Source: Streptomyces cyaneus
GTDB taxonomy: Bacteria; Actinomycetota; Actinomycetes; Streptomycetales; Streptomycetaceae
Length of the DNA: 64,000 nucleotides
Assembly (NCBI RefSeq): GCF_004028635.1
Contig: NZ_RQJW01000003.1
Span: forward strand, 1,054,001 to 1,118,000
Direction: 5' to 3'
Both the position numbers and the translations under genes were made by a program. Numbering within the stretch: position 1 is the stretch's first letter; every line of letters begins with the position of its first letter. Shown piece by piece: positions 17,413-26,447 of the stretch. The notes below the pieces were generated by a model. It had not been told where the DNA came from, searched no databases, and saw only the letters and a list, made by a program, of their open reading frames with translations.

Positions 17413-18342
17413 TCACCGCTCGAAGTGGCTCGGTCTGCCGTCGCGATGGACCAGGCGGCCGAGGCGTTGCGCCCTGGCGCGGGGCATGAGGCTCCAACTG
17501 CCGTCGGGCTCGCGCAGGGCGGCGGAGTGCCAGGGCGTGGTCCAGGCGTCGGGGGCGTCGAGAAGGCGGATGCCGAACTTGGCGGCGCCGACCGGCTGGG
17601 GGTGGATCGACAAACGTACGGCGTGCGGGTGGTGGTCGGCGATCAGATCGCCCCAGGCGCGGCTGCGCTGGATCACGCCGTACGCCCGCCTGCGGCACTC
17701 GCGTTGGAGGGCCGAGCGGGTGCCGGTGAAGTCGGCGGCGTCCTCGACGAGGAAGCGGGTGATGCCCCGGTACAGCGCGAGGGTGGCGGCGTCGGTGCGG
17801 ACCTCGGTGCGCAGGGCCTCCAGGGTGGGGGCGTAGCGGTCGTGGACGTGGGCGCGTTTGGCGTCCTGGGGGAGGTCGCCGAGGACGTCGCGCAGGTCGA
17901 AGACGGAGAGGTGGCGTAGGTCCGACTGCCTTATGAGCGCGCGCAGTTCGTCGGAGTAGGCGTCGACGTCGTGGTCGGGGACGCCGATCAGGTCGCCGAA
18001 GACATGGCCGTCCGAGCAGATGACGACGCGGGCGCCGGGCGAGTGGATCCGCTCGATCTGCGCGCAGAGTGCGTCGAGGAAGGTGAGGGAGAGGCGTTCG
18101 CCCATGTCGGGGAGGTGGCCCAGGGTCTTGGCCGGGTTGGGGGACTTGCAGGGGAATCCGGGCAGGGTGAAGACGATGGGGGCGCCCTTGCGGACGAAGT
18201 CCGTGATCCGGTGCAGTTGATGCGGGAACGCCTCCGCCGAGGCGCGGGCCTGGTCGGTCGTGCGGTGGTGCGGCAGGAGCAGGTCGAGGATCTCCACGCC
18301 GGTGGTCTTGGGGAGCGTGTCCGGTGCGGTGGTCAGCAGCAT
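17413..18342 (-). CDS. DIT1/PvcA-family isonitrile (isocyanide) synthase
   Basis: The 309-residue protein resembles the DIT1/PvcA family in PGFPCKSPNP (61-70), ICSDGHVFGDLIGV (108-121) and the C-terminal GAAKFGIRLLDAPDAWTTPWHS. These enzymes convert an amino group (Tyr or Trp in characterised cases) to an isonitrile using ribulose-5-phosphate. ATG at 18342 has GGAGGA 5 nt upstream. The usual Fe(II)/2-oxoglutarate partner (PvcB) is absent; a P450 lies directly upstream. This is the last gene of a minus-strand run that also holds an exporter and an importer. Substrate amino acid is unknown. Confidence 0.88.
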   Translation of the reverse strand: MLLTTAPDTLPKTTGVEILDLLLPHHRTTDQARASAEAFPHQLHRITDFVRKGAPIVFTLPGFPCKSPNPAKTLGHLPDMGERLSLTFLDALCAQIERIHSPGARVVICSDGHVFGDLIGVPDHDVDAYSDELRALIRQSDLRHLSVFDLRDVLGDLPQDAKRAHVHDRYAPTLEALRTEVRTDAATLALYRGITRFLVEDAADFTGTRSALQRECRRRAYGVIQRSRAWGDLIADHHPHAVRLSIHPQPVGAAKFGIRLLDAPDAWTTPWHSAALREPDGSWSLMPRARAQRLGRLVHRDGRPSHFER

Positions 18343-18439
18343 GTCGTTCCTCCAGGGGGCGTGCGGGCATGGCGCCTTGGCGGGGCAGGCGCTGTCGGTG
18401 GGGGCGAGACGGGGGCCGAGGGCTCGGTCGGCGGCCGGC

Positions 18440-19711
18440 CTAGAGCCGTCGGTCGTAGCCGACGGGCAGGTGGTTCGTGCCGCGGCCCAGGACGGCCGGG
18501 ATCCACTCGATGTCCTCGTCCCTGATGGCCAGGTGCAGGCCGGGGAGGCGCGCGAGCAGAGTGCCGAGGGCGATCTGGAGTTCGGCGCGGGCGAGGGCGG
18601 CGCCGGGGCAGAAGTGGATGCCGTGGCCGAAGGCGAGGTGGGGGTTGGGCGAGCGGTCCAGATCGAGTCTGTCGGGGTCCTCGAAGCGACGTGGGTCCCG
18701 GTTGGCCGCACATAGGGAGACGATCACCGAGTCGCCGGCCGGGACCTCGGTGCCGTGCAGGTCGCTGTCCTCGGCGAAGAAGCGCCAGGTGGTCAGCTCG
18801 AAGGCGCTGTCGTGGCGCAGGAGTTCCTCGACCGCGCGGGGCAGGAGGCCGGGGTCGTCGCGCAGTCGGGCGAGCTGAGCGGGGTGGCGGAACAGGGCGA
18901 TCAGGGCTGTGGTGAGCTGGTTCGTGACCGGTTCCTGGCCCGCGACGAGCAGCTGGAAGATCATGGAGTCCAGCTGCTCCTGGGACAGTTCGCCCCGGTC
19001 GCGGGCGACGACGAGGCAGCTGAGCAGGTCGTCGTCCCCGTGCTCCCGCTTGTGGGCGACGACCTCGGCGATGTAGTTCTGCAGACCCTGTAGCCGCGCC
19101 TCGTACAACGGCCGCCCCGGATCCGTCGGCCCGACCGGTTGGACGACCTTGCCCCAGTCGCGGTCGAAGCGGGCGGCCAACTCCCCTGGCAGGCCGATGA
19201 CTTCAGCCAGGACCTGGAAGGGAAACCGGGCGGCAAACCCGGCGACCAGGTCGGCGGGCCCGGTCTCCGGAAGGGCATCGACGAGCGCGTCGGCCAACTC
19301 CTGGAACCGGGCCCTGAGTTGCTCGACGCGGCGCGGCGTGAAGGCGTCCGTCACGAAGCGCCGCATGTGGGTGTGGACCGGCGGGTCCTGGTGGAGGAGA
19401 TGGGCCTGGAGCTGGGAGTGCTGCGGCTCGGGCATGATCGAGGCGCGGGCCCGCCAGCGGTCGTTGCCCCGGTCGTGGTTCTTGCCGAGGCGATCGTCGT
19501 TCAGGGCGGCGTGGGCGGCCTCGTAACCGGTCACCAGCCAGGCCTGAACGCCGCTGGGGAAGAGGACACGGTGGACCGGTCCGGCCTCGCGCATCTGCTC
19601 GTAGAGGGGGTAGGGGTTGCTCTTGTACGGGCAGCCCATCAGCGGGACCGGGTCGGGGAGCGGCTGCTGCGGGTCCACGGCCGGGAGGGGTTCCTGGTCC
19701 TGGATGGTCAT
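18440..19711 (-). CDS. Cytochrome P450 in the isonitrile operon
   Basis: This 423-residue P450 has a complete haem loop, FGHGIHFCPGAALARAE, and a K-helix EELLR that satisfies ExxR. The I-helix reads LLVAGQEPVTNQL, with Gln-Glu-Pro in the usual Glu-Thr position. The sequence looks like a bacterial class-I P450 (CYP105/107 style) and needs ferredoxin partners, not present here. ATG at 19711 has GAGGAG upstream. It lies 12 nt after the amidotransferase gene, so it probably acts on the same product, perhaps in place of the 2-oxoglutarate oxygenase of known isonitrile pathways (inference). Confidence 0.92.
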   Translation of the reverse strand: MTIQDQEPLPAVDPQQPLPDPVPLMGCPYKSNPYPLYEQMREAGPVHRVLFPSGVQAWLVTGYEAAHAALNDDRLGKNHDRGNDRWRARASIMPEPQHSQLQAHLLHQDPPVHTHMRRFVTDAFTPRRVEQLRARFQELADALVDALPETGPADLVAGFAARFPFQVLAEVIGLPGELAARFDRDWGKVVQPVGPTDPGRPLYEARLQGLQNYIAEVVAHKREHGDDDLLSCLVVARDRGELSQEQLDSMIFQLLVAGQEPVTNQLTTALIALFRHPAQLARLRDDPGLLPRAVEELLRHDSAFELTTWRFFAEDSDLHGTEVPAGDSVIVSLCAANRDPRRFEDPDRLDLDRSPNPHLAFGHGIHFCPGAALARAELQIALGTLLARLPGLHLAIRDEDIEWIPAVLGRGTNHLPVGYDRRL

Positions 19712-19723
19712 GGGTGGTGCTCC

Positions 19724-21550
19724 TCAGAGGGCGAGTTCCGGCCGGTGGTGGTCCAGCCACAGGGCGAGGTCGACGACGCGTTCGAGGCGGAGTCGGTGGC
19801 CCCACTCCAGGTGCTCGGGCGGGGCGTCGAGACAGGGCTTGATACGGGTCTCGTCGGCCAGTGCCCGGACCTGTTCGAAGGACAGGGCGTCTCGGGCCAT
19901 GTCCTGCAGGCCGCGGTTGTAGTCGGGGTGGTGGGTGGCCGGGTAGTGGTTCTTGGGGCGGTGCAGCACCGATTCGGGGGCCAGCCCCGTTCCGACCGCG
20001 CGCAGCAGGCTCTTCTCCCGGCCGTCGAAGCTCTTCAGCGCCCAGGGCGCATCGAAGGCGTACTGGACCAGCCGGTGGTCGCAGTACGGGACGCGAACCT
20101 CCAGGCCCTGCGCCATGCTCAACCGGTCTTTGCGGTGCAGGAGTTGGCGCAGCCATCGGGTCAGGGACAGGTGCTGCATCTCCCGCTGCCGGTGCTCGGC
20201 GGACGTTTCGCCGTCGAGGTGGGGTACGGCGGCAAGCGCGCTGCGGTAGGTGTCGTCGCGGAACTCGCCGATGCACAGGTCGAGTTCGGGGTTGAGCGGC
20301 ATCGCGGCCTCGTCGCCGGTGACCAGCAGCCAGGGGAAGGTGCCGGCGGCCAGAGCCTTGGGGTTGTGGAACCACGGGTAGCCGCCGAAGACCTCGTCGG
20401 CGGCCTCGCCGGACAGGGCGACCGTGGAGTGCCGCCGTATCTCGCCGAACAGCAGGTACAGCGAGGTGTCCATGTCGCCGACCCCGATCGGCGAGTCCCG
20501 GGCCACGACGACGGCCTTGCGGTGCTCGGGGTCCAGCAGCGCACGCGGATCCAGTACGACCGTGCTGTGGTCGGTGCCGATGAAGGCGCCGGCCTCGGTG
20601 GCGTACGGGGTGTCGTGGCCGGTGCGCAGGATGTCGCCGGTGAACCGCTCGGCCTGGTCGCTGTAGTCGACGGCGTACGAGCGGATCCGGGCGTCCGGGC
20701 CTTCGCGCAGGCGGAGTTCGTCGGCGAGCAGGGCGGTCAGGACGGTGGAGTCGATGCCGCCGGACAGCAGGCTGCACAGCGGGACATCGGCCTCCAGCCG
20801 ACTGCGGGCGGCCGTACCGACCAAGGTGCCGATGCGGTCCACGGTGGCGTCCAGGTCGTCCTCGTGCGCACCGGCCTCCAACTGCCAGTAGCGGCGCTCG
20901 CGGATGCCGTCCCGGTCCAGGACGAGCAGGCCGCCCGGCTCGACCTCCCGCACTCCGGACCACACCGTCGGCCCGGTGTTGAACAGCAGGCCGTACGCCT
21001 CCCGGAGCCCGTCCGCGTCCACCCGGGGCCGTATCTCGGGGTGCGCGAAGAGCGCCTTGGGCTCGGAGGCGAAGGCCAGGCCTCCGTCGACGGCCGCCCA
21101 GAACAGCGGTTTGACGCCGAGCCGGTCGCGGACGAGGAGCAGCCGCTGGGCGCGCTCGTCCCAGACGGCGAACGCGAACATCCCGTCCAGGTGGTCGGCC
21201 GCTGCCTCGCCCCACTCAATGTAGGCGCGCAACACGACCTCGGTGTCGCTACGTGTGCGGAACACATGTCCGCGGCCCACTAGTTCGGCGCGCAGCTCGT
21301 GGTGGTTGTAGACCTCGCCGCTGTAACTGAGGACCAGTGTCGGCGTGTCGGGTCGGTCGGTCATCGGCTGGACGCCGCCCGCGACGTCGATGACGGCCAG
21401 GCGACGGTGGCCGATCGCGGCGCGCTCACCTAGCCACACGCCGCCCGCGTCGGGGCCACGAGGGGCGAGGGTGGCGGTCATGGCCTCGATGACCGGGGCC
21501 TGGGTGCGGGCGTCGCGATGGAAGGACACCCAGCCGGTGATTCCGCACAT
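19724..21550 (-). CDS. Asparagine synthetase B-like (class II glutamine amidotransferase)
   Basis: The 608-residue protein has an intact class II glutaminase domain starting MCGITGW, with Cys2 as the nucleophile. A synthetase domain follows with the PPi-loop CSLLSGGIDSTVLTALL. It could make asparagine, but its place between an MFS gene and a P450 gene in a biosynthetic operon points to amidation of a carboxylate in a small molecule. The protein is somewhat longer than typical E. coli AsnB (554). ATG at 21550 has GGAG upstream and the gap to the P450 gene is 12 nt. Lasso cyclases share this domain, but no lasso partners are present. Confidence 0.9.
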   Translation of the reverse strand: MCGITGWVSFHRDARTQAPVIEAMTATLAPRGPDAGGVWLGERAAIGHRRLAVIDVAGGVQPMTDRPDTPTLVLSYSGEVYNHHELRAELVGRGHVFRTRSDTEVVLRAYIEWGEAAADHLDGMFAFAVWDERAQRLLLVRDRLGVKPLFWAAVDGGLAFASEPKALFAHPEIRPRVDADGLREAYGLLFNTGPTVWSGVREVEPGGLLVLDRDGIRERRYWQLEAGAHEDDLDATVDRIGTLVGTAARSRLEADVPLCSLLSGGIDSTVLTALLADELRLREGPDARIRSYAVDYSDQAERFTGDILRTGHDTPYATEAGAFIGTDHSTVVLDPRALLDPEHRKAVVVARDSPIGVGDMDTSLYLLFGEIRRHSTVALSGEAADEVFGGYPWFHNPKALAAGTFPWLLVTGDEAAMPLNPELDLCIGEFRDDTYRSALAAVPHLDGETSAEHRQREMQHLSLTRWLRQLLHRKDRLSMAQGLEVRVPYCDHRLVQYAFDAPWALKSFDGREKSLLRAVGTGLAPESVLHRPKNHYPATHHPDYNRGLQDMARDALSFEQVRALADETRIKPCLDAPPEHLEWGHRLRLERVVDLALWLDHHRPELAL

Positions 21551-21563
21551 GGGAACTCCTGGA

Positions 21564-22925
21564 TCAGGTCGAGACGGTGTCGGTGGTCCGCTCAGGCACC
21601 GTGGCCACGGCGGTCCGTCGGCCGGGCAGGGCGAGCAGGGGTACGGCCGGACAGGCGGCCGCCGCTGCGGCGAGGGCCAGCCCGGCCCGTGCGCCGTGCC
21701 CGGACCCGGCCAGGGCCCAGGCGGCGGTGGCCAGAGCGGGGCCCAGGGTGAAGCCGAGACTGCGGGCCACCTGCACCGTCGAACCGACGGTCGCGGTCCG
21801 CTCCGGTGGGGCGGCGCCCATCACCAGGGCCTGGGTCGGGCCGCCGTTGAGGCCCATGCCGATGCCGGCCAGCGCCAGCCGCCAGGCCACGTCGGACGGG
21901 GACCAGCCGTCGCCCAGCGGGACCAGCAGGAGCAGGCCGGCTGCGGTGAGGGCGGCACCGGTGACCGCGACCCGCCGGAAGCCGTACCGGTCGGCGAGCC
22001 GCCCGCCGAGCGGCCCGGCCAGCCCCATGCCGAGCGGGAAGGCGAGCACGGTCAACCCGGTCGCGGTGGCACTGACGCCCTCGTCCTGCTGGAGGTGGAG
22101 GGCGACGACATAGTGCATGGCGGCGAAACCGGCCGCCGACGCCAGCACCGCGCCGTGCGCCCGGAACAGTCCCGCCGCACGCAGGACCCCGGCCACCGGA
22201 CGGCCACCCGGCCCGCGCAGCCACCACCACAACGGCGGAACGGCGGCGGCCGCGAGCAGGAACCAGGGCGGCTGCTCGGATCCCAGAGTCAGGGCGAGCA
22301 GCAGCACGGCCAAGCCCCCGGCCACCGACAGCGCGTCGGCCAGTGACCGCCGGTCGGGGACGCGCAACGCACCGTCCCTGGGCATCGCTTTCCAGGCGAC
22401 GGCCAGCGCCGCCAGACAGAACGGGATCTTGACCAGGAAGACCCAGCGCCAGCCCAGCTGGTCCAGCAGCAGCCCGCCCACCGCCGGGCCGGTCACCGCG
22501 CCCAGCGGGCCGAGCGTCGCGGGCACGCTCATCGCCCGGCCGCGCGCTTCGGGTCGTACGGCACGGATCGCCAGCACCGGCATCAGCACGAACAGCACTG
22601 CCGCGCACGCACCCTGCCCTACGCGGGCCGCGATCAGCCAGGCCGCCCAGGGAGAGAGTGCGACCAGAGCGCTGCACAGCGCGAAGCCTGCGGTCGCCGC
22701 CAGGAGCGCGTACCGCGTCCCCGCGCCGTCCAGCCACCGCCCGATGGGCAACAGCAGGGCGACGACCGGGAGTTGGTACCCCAGCACCGCCCACTGCGCG
22801 GTAGCGGCCGAGACGTGCAGGCCCTCGGCGATGTCGGCCAGTGCCACGTTCACGATGTTCATGTCGAGCATCGCCACGAACGACAGCGCACCCGCCACCG
22901 CCACGAGAACCCAGCGGTCCCTCAC
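21564..22925 (-). CDS. MFS exporter (DHA2-like) in the isonitrile operon
   Basis: The 453-residue protein has about 12-14 hydrophobic segments. It opens MRDRWVLVAVAGALSFVAML and then DMNIVNVALADIAEGL, the TM1 motif of drug-proton antiporters, with GRAMSVPATLGPLGAVTGPAVGGLL later. GTG at 22925 is chosen because GGGAGGGG lies upstream; a longer frame would translate the next gene's DNA out of phase. Its place in the operon makes it the likely exporter of the pathway product. The gap to the amidotransferase gene is 13 nt. Confidence 0.88.
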   Translation of the reverse strand: MRDRWVLVAVAGALSFVAMLDMNIVNVALADIAEGLHVSAATAQWAVLGYQLPVVALLLPIGRWLDGAGTRYALLAATAGFALCSALVALSPWAAWLIAARVGQGACAAVLFVLMPVLAIRAVRPEARGRAMSVPATLGPLGAVTGPAVGGLLLDQLGWRWVFLVKIPFCLAALAVAWKAMPRDGALRVPDRRSLADALSVAGGLAVLLLALTLGSEQPPWFLLAAAAVPPLWWWLRGPGGRPVAGVLRAAGLFRAHGAVLASAAGFAAMHYVVALHLQQDEGVSATATGLTVLAFPLGMGLAGPLGGRLADRYGFRRVAVTGAALTAAGLLLLVPLGDGWSPSDVAWRLALAGIGMGLNGGPTQALVMGAAPPERTATVGSTVQVARSLGFTLGPALATAAWALAGSGHGARAGLALAAAAAACPAVPLLALPGRRTAVATVPERTTDTVST

Positions 22926-23056
22926 TCTCGCGCCCCTCCCCCTCACGGTCGGCCGCCGGACAGCAGCCTCGTTCCAGAGGTCGGGGCCACCGGGGGCTGA
23001 GTTCCCGGGCGTGGTCGAAAATTTGATCGATCTGGAGTCGGCGCCCCGGTACGGCG

Positions 23057-23272
23057 TCAGGCCGTGGAGATGCCGTCCAACTTGCCGGACTTGGCGTCCG
23101 CGACCAGCGACGAGAACTGGTCGGCGCTCATCTGCACCCGCTGCCCGAAGTCGTCCGTGAGGATCACCCGGCGCTCGGCCGGGGCGGCGGGGTCGACGAA
23201 CAGTTGCGGACAGCCGCAGTCGCAGTTGCCGCAGAAAGTCGCCACCGGGGCCAGGCCTTCGATGTCGCTCAT
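23057..23272 (-). CDS. Small CxxCxCxC protein with DUF397-like C-terminal half
   Basis: The 71-residue protein has Cys14, Cys17, Cys19 and Cys21 in FCGNCDCGCPQLFVD. A segment RRVILTDDFGQRVQMSADQFSSLVADAKSGKLDG follows that recalls the C-terminal half of DUF397 proteins. The Cys cluster could bind a metal or Fe-S cluster, or be a modification substrate. ATG at 23272 has GAGAGG 8 nt upstream. It sits between the importer ATPase gene (28 bp) and the exporter gene (131 bp), so it belongs to the metallophore-like unit. Roles to consider are a metallochaperone, a precursor peptide or a small regulator; none is proven. Confidence 0.75.
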   Translation of the reverse strand: MSDIEGLAPVATFCGNCDCGCPQLFVDPAAPAERRVILTDDFGQRVQMSADQFSSLVADAKSGKLDGISTA

Positions 23273-23300
23273 GGTTCACAACCTCTCGGTTCGTGGGCGC

Positions 23301-24173
23301 TCACCGGCGTGACCGCCCGGGACCAGCCCCCGAGCCACCGCTCAGGGCCGACATAGGGATACCCGCACCGGCCGGCTCCACCGGCCGCACGTCCGGGGCA
23401 TCCGCCGGTGCTCGGTGATCGAAGGCGATCAGTGGATCGCCGGTCAGCGGATGGTCCACCACCGTCGCCCGTACGCCGAACACCTCGGCCAGCAGGGCGG
23501 GTTGCAGGACGTCGCGTGGCGGGCCGGAGGCGACCACTTGGCCGTCGTGCAGGACGTGCAGCCGGTCGCAGACGGAGGCGGCGGCGTTGAGGTCGTGCAG
23601 CGACACCAGGGTCGTACGGCGCTGTGCCCGGAGCAGGGCGAGCAGTTCGACCTGGTGGCGGATGTCGAGGTGGTTGGTGGGCTCGTCCAGGACCAGGACG
23701 TCCGGCTGCTGGGCGAAGGCGCGGGCCAGCAGGACGCGTTGGCGTTCGCCCCCGGACAGTTCGGTGAACCGGCGCCCTGTGTGCCGCTCCATGCCGACGT
23801 CCGCGAGGGCGCGGGCGACGAGGTCCCGGTCGGTGGCGTCCTCCCCGGCGAAGGCCCGCTTGTAGGGCGTACGGCCCATGGCGACGACCTCTCGGACGGT
23901 CAGCTCGAAGTCGCCGCCCCGCTCCTGCGGGAGGGCCGCGACATGCCGGGCCGCCTCGGCGGGGCTCAACCGGCGCAGGTCGGTACCGGACAGCAGGACC
24001 CGACCGGAGGCCGGCTTCAGATGCCGGTAGACGGTGCGCAGGAGCGTGGACTTGCCGCTGCCGTTCGGGCCGACGAGGCCGGTGATCTCGCCTTCGGCCG
24101 CGACGAGATGGGCGCCCGCGACGACCGTACGGCCGGCGTAGGCGACGTGCAGGTCCTCGATGCCGATCCTCAA
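23301..24173 (-). CDS. ABC importer ATPase (FecE-like) of the isonitrile operon
   Basis: The 290-residue ATPase has Walker A GPNGSGKST, signature LSGGERQRVLLARAFAQQ, Walker B VLVLDEPTNHLDI and the H-loop SLHDLNAAASVCD. It is of the FecE/FhuC siderophore-uptake type. A TTG start at 24173 overlaps the permease stop (TTGA) and has GGGGAG upstream, showing tight coupling. The last 40 or so residues form a Pro/Ala/Gly-rich tail beyond the usual end. It is a paralogue of the riboswitch-controlled ATPase at 15.6 kb. Confidence 0.88.
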   Translation of the reverse strand: MRIGIEDLHVAYAGRTVVAGAHLVAAEGEITGLVGPNGSGKSTLLRTVYRHLKPASGRVLLSGTDLRRLSPAEAARHVAALPQERGGDFELTVREVVAMGRTPYKRAFAGEDATDRDLVARALADVGMERHTGRRFTELSGGERQRVLLARAFAQQPDVLVLDEPTNHLDIRHQVELLALLRAQRRTTLVSLHDLNAAASVCDRLHVLHDGQVVASGPPRDVLQPALLAEVFGVRATVVDHPLTGDPLIAFDHRAPADAPDVRPVEPAGAGIPMSALSGGSGAGPGRSRR

Positions 24174-25261
24174 CTTCCGCTCCCCAAGCGCCGGTCCAGC
24201 AGATACAGCAGTGCCGGAGCACCGATCAGTGAGGTGACGACGCCGACCGGCAGCTCCTGCGTCTCCATGGCCGTACGACACACGATGTCGACCACGACCA
24301 GCAGCAGCGCCCCGAACAGTGCCGAGACGGGCAGGAGGCGGCGGTGGTCGCCGCCCACGACCAGGCGGCAGGCGTGCGGCACCATGAGCGCGACGAAGGC
24401 GATCGCACCGGAGACGGCGACGAGGACGCCGGTCAGCAGGCTGGTGAGCGTGAACAGTTCCCGACGCAGGCGGATGGCGTCGACGCCGAGCCCGGCGGCT
24501 GTCTCGTCGCCCATGATCAGGGCGTTCAGCGCCCGGGCCCGCGCCTGGAGCCACAGCAAGGTGACGGGCACGGCGACGGCGGGAGCGGCGAGCAGCGGCC
24601 AACTCGCGCCGCTCAGGCTGCCCATGAGCCAGAACAGCACGCTGTGGGTCTGCTGCTCGTCGCCGGCCTGGAGCACGAGGTAGCTGGTGAACCCGGACAG
24701 GAACTGCCCGATCGCCACCCCGGCCAGCACCAGCCGCAGCGGCGCGAATCCCCCACGGCGCCGGGCCACTGTCCACACCAGCGCGAAGGTGGCCAGGGCG
24801 CCCACGAAGGCCGCCCCGGACAGTCCGAGCCCGAGCGCGCCGCCCGTACCGAGGCCCAGCACGATCGCGGCGACCGCCCCGAGGGAGGCGCCGTTGGAGA
24901 TGCCCAGGAAGTACGGGTCGGCCAGCGGGTTGCGCACCAGTGCCTGCATCGCCGTACCGACGAGGCCCAGGCCCGCCCCGACGAGGGCCGCCAACAGGGC
25001 GCGGGGGACGCGGAGTTGCCAGACGATCAGGTCGTTGGTGCCGGGGCGCGGTGGCTCGCCGCAGAGGCGGCGCCAGACCACGTTCCACACCTCGCCGGCC
25101 GGGATGGACGTCGAGCCCCAGGACACGGCCGCGGTGAGGGCGACGAGCAGGGCCAGGGCGAGTGCCGACGCGAGCGGCCCGGCGGGCACGGAGCGCGTCC
25201 GCGCGGGCTCCTCCGGATGCCGCTCCTCCGTGCCCTTTCGGCGCACCAGAGTGTCGATCAC
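24170..25261 (-). CDS. FecCD-family ABC importer permease of the isonitrile operon
   Basis: The 363-residue protein is a FecCD permease. Landmarks are LLAALVGAGLGLVGTAMQALVRNPLADPYFLGISNGASLGA, GAIAFVALMVPHACRLVVGGDHRR and ELPVGVVTSLIGAPALLYLLDRRLG. About ten membrane segments follow a hydrophilic N terminus of some 25 residues. GTG at 25261 lies 2 nt after the stop of the substrate-binding gene. It would import a metal chelate through the cell membrane. Coupling at both ends places it firmly in one transcript with its partners. Confidence 0.9.
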   Translation of the reverse strand: MIDTLVRRKGTEERHPEEPARTRSVPAGPLASALALALLVALTAAVSWGSTSIPAGEVWNVVWRRLCGEPPRPGTNDLIVWQLRVPRALLAALVGAGLGLVGTAMQALVRNPLADPYFLGISNGASLGAVAAIVLGLGTGGALGLGLSGAAFVGALATFALVWTVARRRGGFAPLRLVLAGVAIGQFLSGFTSYLVLQAGDEQQTHSVLFWLMGSLSGASWPLLAAPAVAVPVTLLWLQARARALNALIMGDETAAGLGVDAIRLRRELFTLTSLLTGVLVAVSGAIAFVALMVPHACRLVVGGDHRRLLPVSALFGALLLVVVDIVCRTAMETQELPVGVVTSLIGAPALLYLLDRRLGSGS

Positions 25262-25263
25262 GG

Positions 25264-26334
25264 TCAGCCGACCTTGCCCGGGTAGAGGGTCTTCGCGATC
25301 TCCTCGACGGTGTCGGCGTTGGTGACGCCGGCGATGGTGGTCTGCTCGGAACCGATACGCAGGAAGCGGCCCTCCTTGACGGCCTTCAGTCCCTTGGTGG
25401 CGGAGTTCGACTCCAGCCAGTCCCGCGCCTCGTCGAACGCCTTCTTGTTCGCGGTCTCGTTGCCCCGGTTGCGCACGCCGAGCTGGATCCAGTCCGGGTT
25501 CTTCGCGATCACGTCCTCCCAGCCGACCTGCTTGTAGTCACCGTCGCAGTCGGCGAAGACGTTGCGGGCCCCGGCGAGGGTGATGACCGCGTTGGCGACC
25601 TGCCGGTTGCAGACGGCCATGGGCTGCTTGGTGCCGGCGTCGTAGTCGAAGAAGAAGTACGTGGGCCGCTCGTTCTCCGGCGTGCCGCCCACCGCCTTCC
25701 GGACGGCGCCCACCGTCTCCTTCATGCCGTCGACGAGTTCCTTCGCCTTCGCACTCGTGCCCGTGACGGCGCCGAGGGAGGTGATGTCGTCCTCGACGGC
25801 GGACAGGTCGGTGACCGGGCTCTCGCTCGTGGCGGCGCAGGCCGTGGACTTGAGGTAGGTGTGCTTGATGCCGGCCGCCTTGAACTCCTCCTCAGTCGGC
25901 GCGTCGCCCATCCCGCCGCCCATGTTCATCGAGGCGAAGGTGTCGATGTAGAGGTCGGCACCGGAGCCGAGGAGCTTCTCCTTGGGGATCACGGTCGCGC
26001 CGAGCACCTTGACCTGCTGTGCCTGTGCGTCGAGTTCGCCCGGCAGCGTGCCCTTGCCGGGTGGGAAGCCGGTGCCGATCACCTTGTCCCCGGCACCGAG
26101 GCGGAGCAGCAGTTCCAGGCTGGAGGCGTTGCTGGTGACGATGCGCTTCGGGGCGTCGGTGAAGGTGGTCTTGGCGCCCATGCAGTCGGTGACGGTGACC
26201 GGGTAGCCCGCAACGCCCTTGCCGGCGGCGCCGCTCGCCTCCCCGCTGTCCCCACTGTCCCCGCTGCCGCAGCCCGCCGCCAGCAGGCCTCCGAGTACGG
26301 CTGCCGTCGTACCCCGCCACACACGAGAACGCAT
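25264..26334 (-). CDS. Substrate-binding lipoprotein of the isonitrile-operon ABC importer
   Basis: The 356-residue protein has a signal with lipobox LLAAGCGSG and a Gly/Ser/Asp spacer (GDSGDSGEASG), then an FhuD-like body: CMGAKTTFTDAPKRIVTSNASSLELLLRLGAGDKVIGTG. It contains four further Cys (CMGAK, TACAA, VCNRQ, DCDG), more than usual, and a Met-rich turn ASMNMGGGMGD that could touch a metal. ATG at 26334 has GGGGAG 6 nt upstream. It is the first gene of the minus-strand run that continues through permease, ATPase, small Cys protein, exporter and biosynthetic genes. Ligand unknown; the operon suggests its own chelate. Confidence 0.88.
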   Translation of the reverse strand: MRSRVWRGTTAAVLGGLLAAGCGSGDSGDSGEASGAAGKGVAGYPVTVTDCMGAKTTFTDAPKRIVTSNASSLELLLRLGAGDKVIGTGFPPGKGTLPGELDAQAQQVKVLGATVIPKEKLLGSGADLYIDTFASMNMGGGMGDAPTEEEFKAAGIKHTYLKSTACAATSESPVTDLSAVEDDITSLGAVTGTSAKAKELVDGMKETVGAVRKAVGGTPENERPTYFFFDYDAGTKQPMAVCNRQVANAVITLAGARNVFADCDGDYKQVGWEDVIAKNPDWIQLGVRNRGNETANKKAFDEARDWLESNSATKGLKAVKEGRFLRIGSEQTTIAGVTNADTVEEIAKTLYPGKVG

Positions 26335-26447
26335 CAAAACTCCCCACGATCCACTGGATGCACGGGCGGATCTCCGCCGCCCGTTCCAGTAGTCGGGGCG
26401 AGGCCGGTGTCAGTTCCCGGCAGGGGAACCGACACCGGCGCTCCCGG

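Noticed and set aside
19724..21550. Lasso-peptide cyclase
   Set aside because: The enzyme keeps an active glutaminase Cys2 and there is no B1/B2 protein or lasso precursor; the neighbours are P450 and isonitrile synthase genes.
23301..25088. A 595-residue ATPase with a long N-terminal extension
   Set aside because: The extension is an out-of-frame reading of the FecCD permease gene; a coupled TTG start at 24173 gives a normal-length ATPase.
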